Assembly: GCF_029633865.1 (NCBI RefSeq)
Contig: NC_079217.1
Coordinates: 926,463-990,462 of the forward strand
Reading direction: 5' to 3'
From: Lampris incognitus
Taxonomy: Eukaryota > Chordata > Actinopteri > Lampriformes > Lampridae
Length of the DNA: 64,000 nucleotides
Made by a program: the position numbers and the translations under genes. Below, piece by piece: positions 34,701-44,564 of this stretch (its first letter is position 1; each line of letters opens with the position of its first letter). The notes under the pieces were generated by a model, which did not search any database, had not been told where the DNA came from, and saw only the letters and a program-made list of their open reading frames with translations.

Positions 34701-37700
34701 ATCCGCCAAATGGTCAAATCCTCCTTCTACCACCTTCGCATCATTGCAAAAATAAGATCCTCTCTCACACGCCCTGCTGCTGAGATACTGATCCATGCCT
34801 TCATCTCTTCCCGCCTTGATTACTGCAACTCACTCCTCTGTGGCATCAGTGCTAGCTCTATCAAGAGACTCCAACTGGTCCAGAATGCATCCGCCCGACT
34901 TTTAACTTTCACCAAATCCTGGCATCACATCACCCCAGTCCTAAAAGACCTCCACTGGCTACCCATCCCCCACCGGATTAGTTACAAAATCCTGGTTCTT
35001 ACTTATAAAGCCCTTCACAAACTGGCTCCCCCATACCTCACCGACCTCTCCCCCTACCAACCCTGTCGGTCCCTCAGATCCACCTCAGCCTCCCTTCTCT
35101 CCACCCCCAGGTCCAACCTCTGCGGCTTTCGTGACTGAGCCTTCTCCAGAGCAGCTCCCAGGCTCTGGAACTCACTTCCCCAAATCATTAGAGACACAGA
35201 ATCCCTCCCACTCTTTCAGTCCCATCTCAAGACACACCTTTTCTCCATTGCCTTCTCATGCCCCCCCGTCCGCTCATCCATCCCTGTATGTCTGTGTTAT
35301 GTTTATCTGTCGTCTTGTTTCACCCCGTTTATTGTAAAGCCACTTTGAGTTTTAAAAAAGCGCTATGTAAGACTGATTTATTATTATTATTATTATAAAG
35401 CTGGGTGGGATACTGCATGTGTACATGTTCTTGCTGTTCATGTTGAAACCTGTATGTATGTGTAAAGTGTGTAAAGCTGAGTGGAATACTGCACGTGTAC
35501 ATGTTCTTGCTGTTCATGTTGAAACTTGTGTGTAAAGTGTGTAAAGCTGGGTGGGATACTGCACGTGTACATGTTCTTACTGTTCGTATTGAAACTTGTG
35601 TGTATGTGTAACGTGTGTAAAGCTGAGTGGAATACTGCACGTGTACATGTTCTTACTGCTCATGTTGAAACTTGTGTGTAAAGTGTAAAGCTGGGTGGGA
35701 TACTGCACGTGTACATGTTCTTACTGTTCATGTTGAAACTTGTGTGTATGTGTAAAGTGTGTAAAGCTGAGTGGAATACTGCACGTGTACATGTTCTTAC
35801 TGTTCATGTTGAAACTTGTGTGTATGTGTAAAGTGTGTAAAGCTGAGTGGAATACTGCACGTGTACATGTTCTTACTGTTCATGTTGAAACTTGTGTGTA
35901 TGTGTAAAGTGTGTAAAGCTGGGTGGAATACTGCACGTGTACATGTTCTTACTGTTCATGTTGAAACTTGTGTGTATGTGTAAAGTGTGTAAAGCTGGGT
36001 GGGATACTGCACGTGTACATGTTCTTACTGTTCATGTTGAAACTTGTGTGTATGTGTAAAGTGTGTAAAGCTGAGTGGAATACTGCACGTGTACATGTTC
36101 TTACTGTTCATGTTGAAACTTGTGTGTATGTGTAAAGTGTGTAAAGCTGAGTGGAATACTGCACGTGTACATGTTCTTACTGTTCATGTTGAAACTTGTG
36201 TGTATGTGTAAAGTGTGTAAAACTGAGTGGAATACTGCACGTGTACATGTTCTTACTGTTCATGTTGAAACTTGTGTGTATGTGTAAAGTGTGTAAAGCT
36301 GGGTGGAATACTGCACGTGTACATGTTCTTGCTGTTCATATCGAAACTTGTGTGTATGTGTAAAGTGTGTAAAGCTGGGTGGAATACTGCACGTGTACAT
36401 GTTCTTGCTGTTCATATCGAAACTTGTGTGTAAAGCTGGGTGGGATACTGCTTGTGTACATGTTACTCAGTTTAATCGGTCTGTCGCTGTCTGAGATTTG
36501 TCCGTAACCAGGTTATGTAGATATTAAAGCCATTCATTCAGGTTTCTCTGTCTGCTAGCCTGTGGTGAAGCTGGTGTACAACAGAAGCAATAACAAGTAC
36601 TCCTACACAAGGTAAGCGAGCACGCCTCCTCAGCTCCTGCTGGCTTCGGCTGATCATTACAGGTTGATTGATTTTAAGTGCTGTATTGGGAAAGTGCATT
36701 TTGTGCGAGTGACTAAAGTTGTTATTAGCTGCAGGCCAGTAGTGGAGTCAAGTATTAAGCATTTACCCCTCCACTGAGATGTTTGGTTTTGTGCGACAGC
36801 AACTCTGATGACAACCTGCTGAAGAACATCGAGCTGTTTGACAGGCTGTCTCTGAGCTACAATGGACGCATCCTCTTCATCAAGGACGTGATCGGTGATG
36901 AAATCTGCTGCTGGTCTTTCTACGGGCAGGGTCGCAAGTTGGCTGAAGTCTGCTGCACCTCTATAGTCTATGCTACCGAAAAGAAGCACACTAAGGTGAG
37001 GACACTTACCTTTTGCCACATTGTAGTTTTCTTCCCTCCCTCCTGTTTAATTTGAACTCGGCTGCTTCAGATGATGAGACTCGACTACTCATCAGTGTTA
37101 GCCAGTGTTTTAAACTCTTCAGTTGTGGTGTTATTAGAGAAAGATATGTTTTACTGCGTTTTGTTGACATTTCCTTTAACCAGTGCAGAACGCTGTATTG
37201 GGTCAGACTTTATCCTCAGTCGAGGCTGAAGTTTCTCAAATCCATCCCTCACACCAAGCTAGTAGGAGAAACATCTTCAACCTGCAACTCTGCAGTGTGC
37301 GTTTCTAGCTTGCTGATGCTGCCATCACCCCACTGCTGGTTTTCTGATGCAGCCGTAGCTTAAACAGCTGTTTACATGTCGGTCATTTCTCATATGTAGG
37401 CTGCGTAGCAATCTATTCAGTAGAGGTCAGCACCACCACCAGTGCAGCTCCAGTAGAAGAAATAGTGTGATGGTGAATCTTATTTGCTTTGTTGTAGGTG
37501 CAATGAAGTGTGCTTATTGCAGTTTCACAAGTCAAATGAATTGTGGTCATTTTGGCTTTGCAATTTCATATGTGTAGTGAATAATGCATGTTGTAGTTTA
37601 GGATCCTGTTGGAAACCGGGTACAATTTTTAAATTTTTTTTTCTCCACCAAATCTCTTGTTTCTCCCCGTCCCAGGTGGAGTTTCCTGATGCACGCATCT

Positions 37701-37897
37701 ATGAGGAGACTCTGAATGCCCTGCTGTACGAAACGGTGCCTCTTCCTGATAACATGCTGCTGGAGGCCACCCGCCGGTGCCAGAGTCAGTGCGGCTCCCA
37801 CAGTGAGGAAGAAGAGGGGCCAGAGCTTCGTGAGCGCGTTCGCCGTATCCATGTCAAGAGGTACAGCACCTATGATGACCGACCCCTGGGACACTAA
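26330..37897 (+). CDS. tnfaip1: tnfaip1 (BACURD2): BTB adaptor of CUL3 ubiquitin ligase, six coding exons, 323 aa
   Basis: Coding exons: 26330-26576, 30895-31064, 33314-33397, 36559-36611, 36800-36995, 37676-37897. All introns are GT-AG and the sum is 972 nt with one stop. The family recruits substrates such as RhoA to CUL3 for ubiquitination and acts in cytoplasm and nucleus. A T1/BTB domain (about residues 41-140) starts at [16 protein letters not shown]. The conserved core is [17 protein letters not shown] and [18 protein letters not shown]. The end [19 protein letters not shown] is typical of TNFAIP1 rather than KCTD10 or KCTD13, and the mammalian protein is only slightly shorter (about 316 aa). 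The start ACATGTC gives MSGDSCL, like the family's MSGD start. In-frame ATG at 26246 is upstream but gives no conserved sequence. Confidence 0.95.
26640..27517. other. tnfaip1 intron 1, no feature recognised
   Basis: Intronic, AT-rich, no exon-like or repeat signature identified. The 154-codon frame ending at 27697 owes its C-terminus to the adjoining minisatellite. Confidence 0.6.
27518..28149. repeat. AT-rich minisatellite in tnfaip1 intron 1
   Basis: Irregular tandem array built from agacatatcagatatattatt and agacatattagatatatt words, about 630 bp. Units vary between roughly 15 and 39 bp. The long Ile/Ser/Met-rich frames across it are not genes. Confidence 0.93.
28430..28620. mobile_element. 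191-bp hAT-like MITE
   Basis: The left end is cagtgacgtccaaatctgct and the right end in reverse complement is cagtggtgtccaaccctgct. The inverted repeats of about 22 bp match a common teleost hAT MITE (cagtggtgtccaac...). It has no coding capacity. The 8-bp duplication could not be matched cleanly. Confidence 0.65.
28744..28797. repeat. (GATA)n microsatellite, tail of the LINE
   Basis: About 13 perfect GATA units at the 3' end of the antisense Rex1-like LINE. On the LINE strand it reads (TATC)n directly after the aataaa-containing end. Confidence 0.93.
29743..29862 (-). repeat. five 24-bp tandem repeats encoding the YxDD motif of a LINE reverse transcriptase
   Basis: On the minus strand the five units read Y-K-Y-S-D-D-A-D, then the K/E, S/F and A/T variants of the same octapeptide, and finally YEYSDDAA followed by ILGLLIDNN. 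The normal LINE has one such block at this place. Confidence 0.85.
30895..31064 (+). CDS. tnfaip1: tnfaip1 coding exon 2
   Basis: Acceptor ctatccag|gatgg. Encodes residues 83-139, the second half of the BTB domain ([36 protein letters not shown]). Donor ctgcaa|gtcagt is weaker than the others (c at +3). Confidence 0.93.
31100..31540. other. tnfaip1 intron 2, no feature recognised
   Basis: Intronic sequence after exon 2. Short open frames only. Confidence 0.6.
31545..31800 (+). mobile_element. SINE remnant with V-SINE-like core, tnfaip1 intron 2
   Basis: Contains tgtgtggcgtttacatgttc, then gggttccctgtaggc and cggtttcctcccactgtcca, a decayed copy of the core also seen at 43180-43260. It is followed by a ggcggcctgtccagg-type 3' region. 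The tRNA-like head is not visible. Confidence 0.6.
31801..33242. other. tnfaip1 intron 2, no feature recognised
   Basis: No exon-like or repeat features recognised. Short open frames only. Confidence 0.55.
33243..33346 (+). repeat. 56-bp tandem duplication across the tnfaip1 exon 3 acceptor
   Basis: gtccttgactgacaggacag starts at 33243 and again at 33299. The two copies match for about 48 nt with one substitution. Each includes a usable acag acceptor. The second is the one joined to the intact exon. Confidence 0.93.
33314..33397 (+). CDS. tnfaip1: tnfaip1 coding exon 3
   Basis: An 84-nt in-frame exon, residues 140-167 ([20 protein letters not shown] then RLIHTCAK), matching the family's conserved IPxITSxKEEERLI stretch. 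Acceptor ctgacag|gacag and donor aag|gtaaga. A near-copy of the acceptor and first 34 nt lies 56 bp upstream. Only the downstream acceptor keeps the frame. Confidence 0.9.
33430..36470. repeat. 68-76-bp minisatellite in tnfaip1 intron 3, interrupted by a LINE
   Basis: The unit contains ggaatactgcacgtgtacat, then gttcttactgttcatgttga and aacttgtgtgtatgtgtaaa. About two degenerate copies lie at 33430-33584 and about 14 at 35396-36470. Some units lack gtgtatgt and are 68 bp. The two parts flank an L2 insertion. Confidence 0.92.
33585..35395 (+). mobile_element. L2-clade LINE with nearly intact reverse transcriptase, tnfaip1 intron 3
   Basis: One frame is open from 33825 to 35138 (about 437 codons). 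It contains [63 protein letters not shown], the catalytic [12 protein letters not shown] (about 34425) and the C-terminal [12 protein letters not shown] and [14 protein letters not shown]. The frame resumes after a TGA (35136, probably CGA in the parent) with [14 protein letters not shown] to a final stop before 35340. The 3' end, gccactttgagttttaaaaa then agcgctatgtaa, has a (TTA)n tail. Endonuclease is missing (5'-truncated). aaagct flanks both ends and may be a short target duplication. It is in the sense orientation of tnfaip1. Confidence 0.9.
36559..36611 (+). CDS. tnfaip1: tnfaip1 coding exon 4
   Basis: A 53-nt exon between tctgctag and ag|gtaagc. Encodes [17 protein letters not shown] and two bases of the next Ser. 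Strongly conserved in all KCTD10/13/TNFAIP1 proteins. Confidence 0.93.
36800..36995 (+). CDS. tnfaip1: tnfaip1 coding exon 5
   Basis: Residues 185-250, including [18 protein letters not shown] and [20 protein letters not shown]. Ends with EKKHTK|gtgagg. The family normally has Gln where this copy has His before TK. Confidence 0.93.
37676..37897 (+). CDS. tnfaip1: tnfaip1 coding exon 6 and stop
   Basis: Residues 251-323 from [20 protein letters not shown], then an acidic stretch ([11 protein letters not shown]) and the basic end [20 protein letters not shown], stop TAA at 37895-37897. Acceptor cccag|gtgg. Confidence 0.93.
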   Translation: MEFPDARIYEETLNALLYETVPLPDNMLLEATRRCQSQCGSHSEEEEGPELRERVRRIHVKRYSTYDDRPLGH

Positions 37898-38570
37898 GGC
37901 CACACCATCCACACACTACGTCCTGCTACCCTGCAGCGGCACGTATCGCACAGCATCTGCTCAGAAGCGCCACTCGTGCACAAAGTGGTGGACAGACTAC
38001 GACTTTCCAGATGTCCAACTTTGATAATGAACTATGGACGATAAAGTTTGTTTATGCTCATACATTTTCTTATTCTTTTTTTTTTTGCCACAACTCTTTT
38101 TACCACTTTTTTCCATAAAGTTTAAACTGTGGCCTTAATATATCTGATTTTTTAAAATCGTAGGCGTGTTGTCTGCATTGGCCTTATGAATTTGAAATTT
38201 ATGTCATTTACAGGTTTCAAATATTGACAGTAGTGAATTTTTGATTCTAAGGTTGATATACTTTAGTAGCAAAGAAACAATCACAGATATGAACCACTGT
38301 ATCTTAGCAACATAGCTGTGTTAAAATGTAGGCATTCAGTACGATCGGCCGTAACTGAGCAGGGGAGAATGTGTCTCCGCTCTTTCAGGTTGGTTTTTGT
38401 ATGATCTAACGCTTCACAGCCGCTCACTGCAGAATTAATGAACCGGAAGAACATGAGCGACATTTATTAAGTATGAGTGTGCGGTTACATGTTCATTTGA
38501 ACCAAGTCTTTATCAACAAGTTCATTTTTAACAAGCAAATGCCTCTAATAAAAATGCCTTTTATTCACCA
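37898..38570 (+). other. tnfaip1: tnfaip1 3' UTR (probable)
   Basis: Sequence after the stop contains weak signals (cataaag near 38113). The first canonical AATAAA is at 38547-38552, about 650 nt after the stop. The real cleavage site is not determinable here. Confidence 0.5.
38547..38552 (+). terminator. AATAAA polyadenylation signal, candidate for tnfaip1
   Basis: First canonical signal downstream of the tnfaip1 stop codon on the + strand. Alternative weaker signals lie earlier. Confidence 0.45.
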
Positions 38571-38790
38571 TGTGGACGATGGAAAGGGTCACGTTATTAA
38601 ATGCATGTTTTGGTTTCATTTACACAATTCTTATGTTTTGTTGGAAGGCATCGCCTTTCCAGCGTGTTCTGCAGTGTCCCCCCTTCAACTGAAGTCTCCG
38701 CCAGAACCAGTGGGAACGTAGAAGTCTTTCATAACCGCTGCTGCAGGAACTCCAGGCAACGCAAACAAGCTGCTGATATAGCTGCTTGAT

Positions 38791-39034
38791 GAGCAACTCC
38801 ATAGCTAACGGCTGCAGGTGCACCAACTCCCATAGTTAACGGCTGCAGGTGCACACACTCCATAGCTAACGGCTGCAGGTGCACCAACTCCATAGCTAAC
38901 GGCTGCAGGTGCACCAACTCCATAGCTAACGGCTGCAGGTGCACCAACTCCATAGCTAACGGCTGCAGGTGCACCAACTCCATAGCTAACAGCTGCAGGT
39001 GCACCAACTCCATAGCTAACGGCTGCAGGTGCAC
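38791..39034. repeat. 30-bp minisatellite, about 8 copies
   Basis: Unit aactccatagctaacggctg followed by caggtgcacc, with two variant first copies. The minus frame HLQPLAMELV repeated is a by-product of a unit length divisible by three. Confidence 0.95.
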
Positions 39035-39700
39035 AAACGTGCCACTTGGAGGCATTGGAGGCATGGACAGGGGCAAGAGTAAGGGTGAATATGCTTGTTG
39101 TTTGGTTCTTGTCATGTGAACATGATTAAATCCCCCGTGAATGAGGCATCCGTTAGTTTTGGTGAATATGCGAGTTAAATCTTTTCCCATCAAACATTTA
39201 CGATAGAGTGACAGACGGTCAGGTGTCCCGAGGGGAAATGCTCCGCAGGACCAGGGTAAACATGAATGGAGACGCGCCCAGGAGGTTGGGCAGTAGGCTG
39301 CGCTGCAGCAGCACATGTGGCGTCACAGATGTGACGGTACACGAGCCAGACGCTGCACAGCGCGCGGGGGAAGAGCGGCCTGACGCACACCGCGCTGCTC
39401 GTGCTGACGCCTGATGTGTAACGGGGACACGGACCTTCCAGCTGTGCTCAGACCAACGGCTCTACCGAGGCGCCCTCGAGACTTCCGGTGAAAGCAGGTG
39501 TGGAGCAACTTGTATGAAAGCAATTTCATTTCAACACGAGCCCCTCCTTATTAAGAACGTGCAAACCGTGAAGGCACTCTTGCAAGCGTCACCTTCGTTT
39601 CTGAAACCATAGCGGCGAGGTTCAGGTTTCTGTGGCCCGACGCAGTCTTGCACAGTCCAGCAGCGCGGTGACCGAGTCCAGTCTGCCCCCCCAGCCCGTC
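39035..39700. other. intergenic, no gene recognised
   Basis: Sequence between the tnfaip1 3' region and the SGSM promoter, increasingly GC-rich to the right. Open frames on both strands show no known domain. Confidence 0.5.
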
Positions 39701-40076
39701 ATGTGGGAACGGAGCGCTGTTATTCATCCCTGTCAGGTGGCGTCGCATCGGGGAGGGCGGTGCTATAAATAACCCCGCTGCTCGGAGCGAGGCTCAACTG
39801 ATTTATCCCATTGATCAATCACGGGCAGGGGGCGGGGCCGGCGCCTCTGACGTCATTCGAGGGGGTGGGGGTGTAGAAGATGGCTCCTCAAAGCGCCGCG
39901 GCGCCACACCGATGCGTCAGCGTCCAGCCGGCGGCCGGAGCTCTTCGCGTGGAAAGGCGAGAAAGGAGGAAATAAGAAAGGAGGTTTTTCTGAAGGACCG
40001 GAAGCTGCAGAGTCGAGACTGTTGAGCCGTTTCACGCGTCGACGCCGCCGCCGCCGCCGCCTCGCCGCGCGCGGCC
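39701..40076 (+). promoter_or_regulatory. GC-rich promoter of the SGSM-family gene
   Basis: CpG-dense. A TATA-like ctataaataa lies at 39761-39770, a GC box gggggcggggc at 39828-39838, and a perfect cAMP response element tgacgtca at 39848-39855. The 5' UTR ends in a (GCC)n run, with start context gcggccATGg at 40077. The layout fits a CREB/Sp1-type promoter, with the exact start site unknown. Confidence 0.65.
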
Positions 40077-40136
40077 ATGGCTTCATCCACGGATGAAGAA
40101 TTTAAAGAGAAGCTATTATGGAACGTGAAGCGGGAG
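40077..40136 (+). CDS. sgsm2: first coding exon of an SGSM-family RUN-TBC GTPase modulator, probably sgsm2
   Basis: Twenty codons (MASSTDEEFKEKLLWNVKRE) from a strong Kozak start to a consensus donor cgggag|gtaagc, phase 0. The sequence matches the start of SGSM proteins, which continue with a VKQIMEEAV-type stretch and a RUN domain. The EKLLWNVK segment is closest to SGSM2 as I remember it. These proteins bind small G proteins and carry a C-terminal TBC (Rab GTPase-activating) domain. The next exon is not seen in the remaining 24 kb, implying a very long first intron. The identity rests on 20 residues, so the paralogue is uncertain. Confidence 0.6.
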
Positions 40137-40141
40137 GTAAG

Positions 40142-40310
40142 CCTGAGTACTCCACCAGCCCCTGTTGAGCTGCCCCCCCCCTCCTCCCTTCCTCCAGCTG
40201 CCCTCCCTTCCCCTTCCTCCACCTGCCCCCCCTCCCTCCCTCCCTCCACCTGCCCCCCCTCCCTTCCTCCAGCTGCCCCCCCTCCCCTTCCTCCATCCCC
40301 CGTAAATATC
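40142..40310. repeat. polypyrimidine (CCTCC/CCCTCC) tract at the start of the SGSM intron
   Basis: C- and T-only runs with ccagctgcccc interruptions. The complementary strand is purine-rich. No coding content. Confidence 0.85.
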
Positions 40311-40319
40311 GGGTGTAAT

Positions 40320-40706
40320 TTACATGCGCTCCACCCTTACCTTCATGTGCCACGCGCTCCACCATTACCTTCATGTGTCCACGCGCTCCACCCTTACCTT
40401 CATGTGTCCACGCGCTCCACCCTTACCTTCATGTGTCCATGCGCTCCACCTTTACCTTCACGTGTCCACGCGCTCCACCTTTACCTTCATGTGCCACGCG
40501 CTCCACCTTTACCTTCACGTGTCCACGCGCTCCACCCTTACCTTCATGTGTCCACGCGCTCCACCCTTACCTTCACGTGTCCACGCGCTCCACCCTTACC
40601 TTCATGTGTCCACGCGCTCCACCCTTACCTTCATGTGTCCATGCGCTCCACCTTTACCTTCATGTGTCCACGCGCTCCACCCTTACCCTCATGTGTCCAC
40701 GCGCCC
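40320..40706. repeat. 29-bp minisatellite, about 13 copies
   Basis: Unit gtgtccacgcgctccaccct followed by taccttcat. Variants alternate accctt/accttt and catgtg/cacgtg. All three + frames are open because the unit lacks stops, but these are not genes. It starts about 180 bp after the SGSM exon 1 donor. Confidence 0.93.
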
Positions 40707-40719
40707 TCGCTGATCATTT

Positions 40720-43088
40720 GTTTCCTGCGTAAACCTCCACCAGAGGCACGGGCGCGCTGCTGCAGGAGGCGGTGAGAGAGCCGGGCCGTAAATGAGCACG
40801 TTATAGGGTTTGCCCCCTCGGGGGTGGATGTGCTGCCGTTGTGTTGTGAGGGAGGATGCTGTAATACTCAGCTGTGTTTCTCTCCATGTGGTTTTCATGC
40901 TGCGCCATAAGTTTGACAAACTGGCGCAACGAGGTGAGTGGCGCTGAGCAGACAGCAGGGTCCAGTCGGCTTTCTTGTCCTTTTAGGCGCGTGAAAGCGT
41001 GACTTTTAGGTGGCGTCTCTGGACCCGCACAACGTGTTCAGTCTACTGAAACAAGTGGCTTTGGGTTCAGTCAGGTGTGCAGGGACCAGGTCTGCTCAGC
41101 GCTGTAACGCCTCACTGAGACGCCGACCGGAAGTCGTAGTTTAATGTCTTCTTGCACCGCTGGCAACCGCTGGTGGCATTGTTCTAAACTATAAGTTGTG
41201 ACGTTTCTGTCACCTGCAAACGCAAAGTGCGCTCATCTCCTGCCCTGAAGTGGCCTCCTCTATCTACTATCTGTACCTCGCTCTGGCTCAGCACTTGTTT
41301 GTGGATGTTAAACAGAGCCCTCTAGTGGCAAGATAATTTCACGTCTCCGTGAACCTGTATTTTTTATGTTGGTCTGTGTTATCTGAAGTAGTGTGCACGC
41401 ATTGCAAGAACTGGAAAAACTTTGCAATTTGCAGAAACACAACGCTAAAATCAAGTGGTACTGCTACACGTCTGTCATCCTGACAAACTGTCCTTTTGCC
41501 TTTCAGATTTTAATATCCGAGACTGACACCTACACGGTGCAGGTTTGGATAAGAGAAGTAATCTCCCCAGGAACTGGTACTGCCATCACTACGTCTCTCT
41601 GCGGTGTTAATGTTAACGTACTGCCAGACCGTTAAAAGCAATATATATGAATGCAACGAACCAATCTTGCTACTGACACACCTTCTGACCTCAGACTGAT
41701 TTCTTGTTTTGCACACATGCTCCACTTACCCTGCATCCCCTCCACCCGAGGTTCACCCACAGGTTTTGTTGTTATAAATAACTGAATCAGAATGTCTGCG
41801 CTGCTCGAAATAGGACCATGAGATTGTTGGCAGGATGTCTGCAGGCAGCAGAGATCTTCGTCATCCTCCCCTCCAACCATAGACCATTAGGGATGTGGAA
41901 ATTGCATTTTTGGTCACTGAAACATCCAAAGCTCTATGTCAATATTCCAAGTGCTATCTTTGAACGCACTTAAGAATATGAACTTATAATGTTTGATGTC
42001 AGTAAAGTTTTAATGAAATAATAATGCTTCTAATCCCTTATTGGGTGCCTTGGATCAGTTCTGCCCTGGTTTTGGTTTTGTTTTTGTTGTTTTTCCAGTT
42101 TGCTATCTTGGCATTTTGGGTGGTGCTTGGCATTGCCTCTTCCTTTGCCAGGCATTGCTTGGAACACACTACATCATTGCCTTTGTTCGTGGATGGGGAG
42201 CCAGTGGGGATAATGTGTCCTCATTAAGGACTCGTACAGGTGGTGAGGCACCCGGGCAGCTGTGGGTGAATCCCAGTGAAATCGTGCGTCTCCGCATGCA
42301 TTAGGTTTCCTCGGAGAACCCTGCTGCTGTACAGATGCCCCGCTGCCTGTAGGAGTGGTAGTGGTGGTCCACACTTAGACCAAACCACAAAAGGGTTTGT
42401 GCAATCGCAGGAGAATAGGAAACTGGAAATGCTAAATTGGCAAAATAAAAGGGGAGATTAGTTTTTAATTGCAATCTTGGGAAACAATGAAAAACATGTC
42501 TGCTGCTGTAGTACATAAAATAGCCACAGAAATCCTTTTGATGGATATTATTGACGAACCATACTTGGAGTTGTTTGCTCGCCAAGTTCCACACTGAGGT
42601 TATTTTATCTTATTTGAAGTGACCTTTACCTGCAAATGGAGTAAAGCCATACTGATCTATCTGTATAATTAGATATGCATGTTCTCTCCAATGTTTCAGA
42701 AAAGATTTTGTATTCTGCTTCTGTGATATGTAAATTGTGGCATCATGGAACACAGTTCCATACTTAAGGCCATTAGCTTTTTGATGTTTAAACACAATAA
42801 GCCTTGCTGTGTGAGAGGCTGTGTGGAGCAAAGCCAACCAGGTCCCTGGCTCTTTAACCTATGGTCAGCTGCCTCTATTGCTTGGCAACTGAAAGCCTGA
42901 GCAGCTCGGATGATTTGCATCTATTGGTGATTAATATCGCAGCACTGAGGACAGCCTGTCAGAGTGGGCTCTTGTGCATAAGCAGAAGGCAGCTCTTTGT
43001 CTTCACCTCTAAATAAGAAACATGATCCTCATGCTGTCTTTGGCTATAGATGCCCTGTGCACAGCACTGCTTCTCTCGGGTGTTATCT
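40720..43088. other. SGSM intron 1 (inferred), no exon recognised
   Basis: No known domain or repeat identified. 40888-40930 could be read as an exon-like piece before gtgagt but does not match the family's second exon. Confidence 0.45.
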
Positions 43089-43440
43089 AAGACCTCCGAT
43101 ATGGGCACGGTGGCCCAGTGGTCAGCACTGTTACCTCACAGCAAGAGGGTCCTGGGTTCGAGCCCCAGGCCGTCCCAGGTCCTCTCTGTGTGGAGTTTGC
43201 ATGTTCTCCCCGTGTCTGCGTGTGTGTCCTCCGGGCGCTCTGGTTTCCTCCCACAATTCAAAAAGACATGCATGCTAGGGTTGATACTCCTGCCTGTGCC
43301 CCTGAGCAAGGCAATGGAAAGAAGAACTGGAGTTGGTCCCCGGGTGCTGCAGCTACCTACTGCTCCTAGCTACACAGGTAGAATGGGTTAAATGCAGAGA
43401 ATGAATTTCATTGTATGTATGTACAATGACTAAGTGTGTT
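43089..43440 (+). mobile_element. tRNA-derived SINE with V-SINE-like core
   Basis: The tRNA-like head has A-box-like tggcccagtggtcagcactg and B-box ctgggttcgagccccaggcc. The conserved core is tgtgtggagtttgcatgttc, then cgctctggtttcctcccaca. The 3' part ends tgaatttcattgtatgtatg. This core is shared by V-SINEs such as zebrafish DANA. An older copy is at 31545. Confidence 0.85.
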
Positions 43441-43610
43441 CTATTCTATTCGATGAATGTATTTATTTATCACTTGAACGCCTCCTTAGCAACTTTAGAA
43501 ATACTGCAGAATATGTACTTATTGAAGTTTAGGAACCTTTTGTTAACCTTTATTTACCCAGGATAGTACACTGAGCACATGTGCTCTTTTTCAGCAATGC
43601 ACTGATGCGA

Positions 43611-44072
43611 ATGAATGAATGGATGAATGAATGAATGAATGGATGGATGGATGAATGAATGGATGAATGAATGGATGAATGAATGAATGAATGAATGAAT
43701 GAATGAATGAATGAATGAATGAATGCCTTTATTTGTCGTTGCACAGCTGTACAGAGAAATTAAGTGCATCTCCCCAGTGGTAGAAAATGAAATTCACATT
43801 CACACAGTTCCACACATTCACACCTGGGAGCACCTGGGAGCTGCCCAGTACAACCAGTCTTCACTGGTGGCCACTGAGCAGTTCCACTTGAGCAGTTTAG
43901 TGGGGGTTAAGTGTCTTGCTCAAGGGCACATCAACCGTGGGAATTGAGGGAGGGGAGAGTGCCATTCATGCTCTCTCCCACCGACATTCTCCTATCAGTC
44001 TGGGGATCAAACCGACGACCTTCCGGGTCATAAGCCCATTTCTCTAACCTTTAGGCCATGGCTGCCCCACCG
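43611..44072 (-). mobile_element. tRNA-derived SINE with (ATTC)n tail
   Basis: On the minus strand the head ggcagccatggcctaaaggt, then ggtcgtcggtttgatcccc (B box), lies at 44070-44000. The body includes gagcaagacacttaaccccc and the end is aaataaaggc followed by (ATTC)n, read as the GAAT/GGAT run at 43611-43725 on the + strand. Confidence 0.82.
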
Positions 44073-44564
44073 TAATGGTGTAGAAGTTGTGAAAAGTTTC
44101 CAAGGGCTTGTTAGATCGTTTTCATCTTATACTTTCTATATCATGGAGTTTTAGCAGTGATTCATCTTGATAGTAATGTCACCCCGACTCTGTTATCGAC
44201 ACCCTTAGCTCTGTGTAACTGTACTGCACTTCAGCCAGTGGGCAGTCCTGTCGTTAGCACAAGGCAGGATGGAAAAAGAGTATTTTTTCTCAGCAAGAGC
44301 CATTGTGTTTCTTTAAGGTGCAAGAGCTTCACATACCCCAAAGATGTCACAGATACAATAACGCGATAAAGCTTTATCATTTGGAGTGACTACCCTGATC
44401 TTTGTGTCACGTTGCTCCAGCCCCTGAGAAACAGTATACCTTAGTGCTCTGGCATCCTTCAGCATAACTGATGGGGTGAAATTAAAATGACAAGATGGCT
44501 CCTGGGTCTCCCGGGTCTGACCTGAGATGAGTGTGGTTCATGTCAAGATGTTCCAGCCACACAA
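44073..44564. other. no feature recognised
   Basis: Single-copy-looking sequence between a SINE and the Rex3 element. Confidence 0.5.

Noticed and set aside
40888-40930. Possible second exon reading VVFMLRHKFDKLAQR before gtgagt
   Set aside because: It does not resemble the conserved second exon of SGSM genes and lacks a convincing acceptor.
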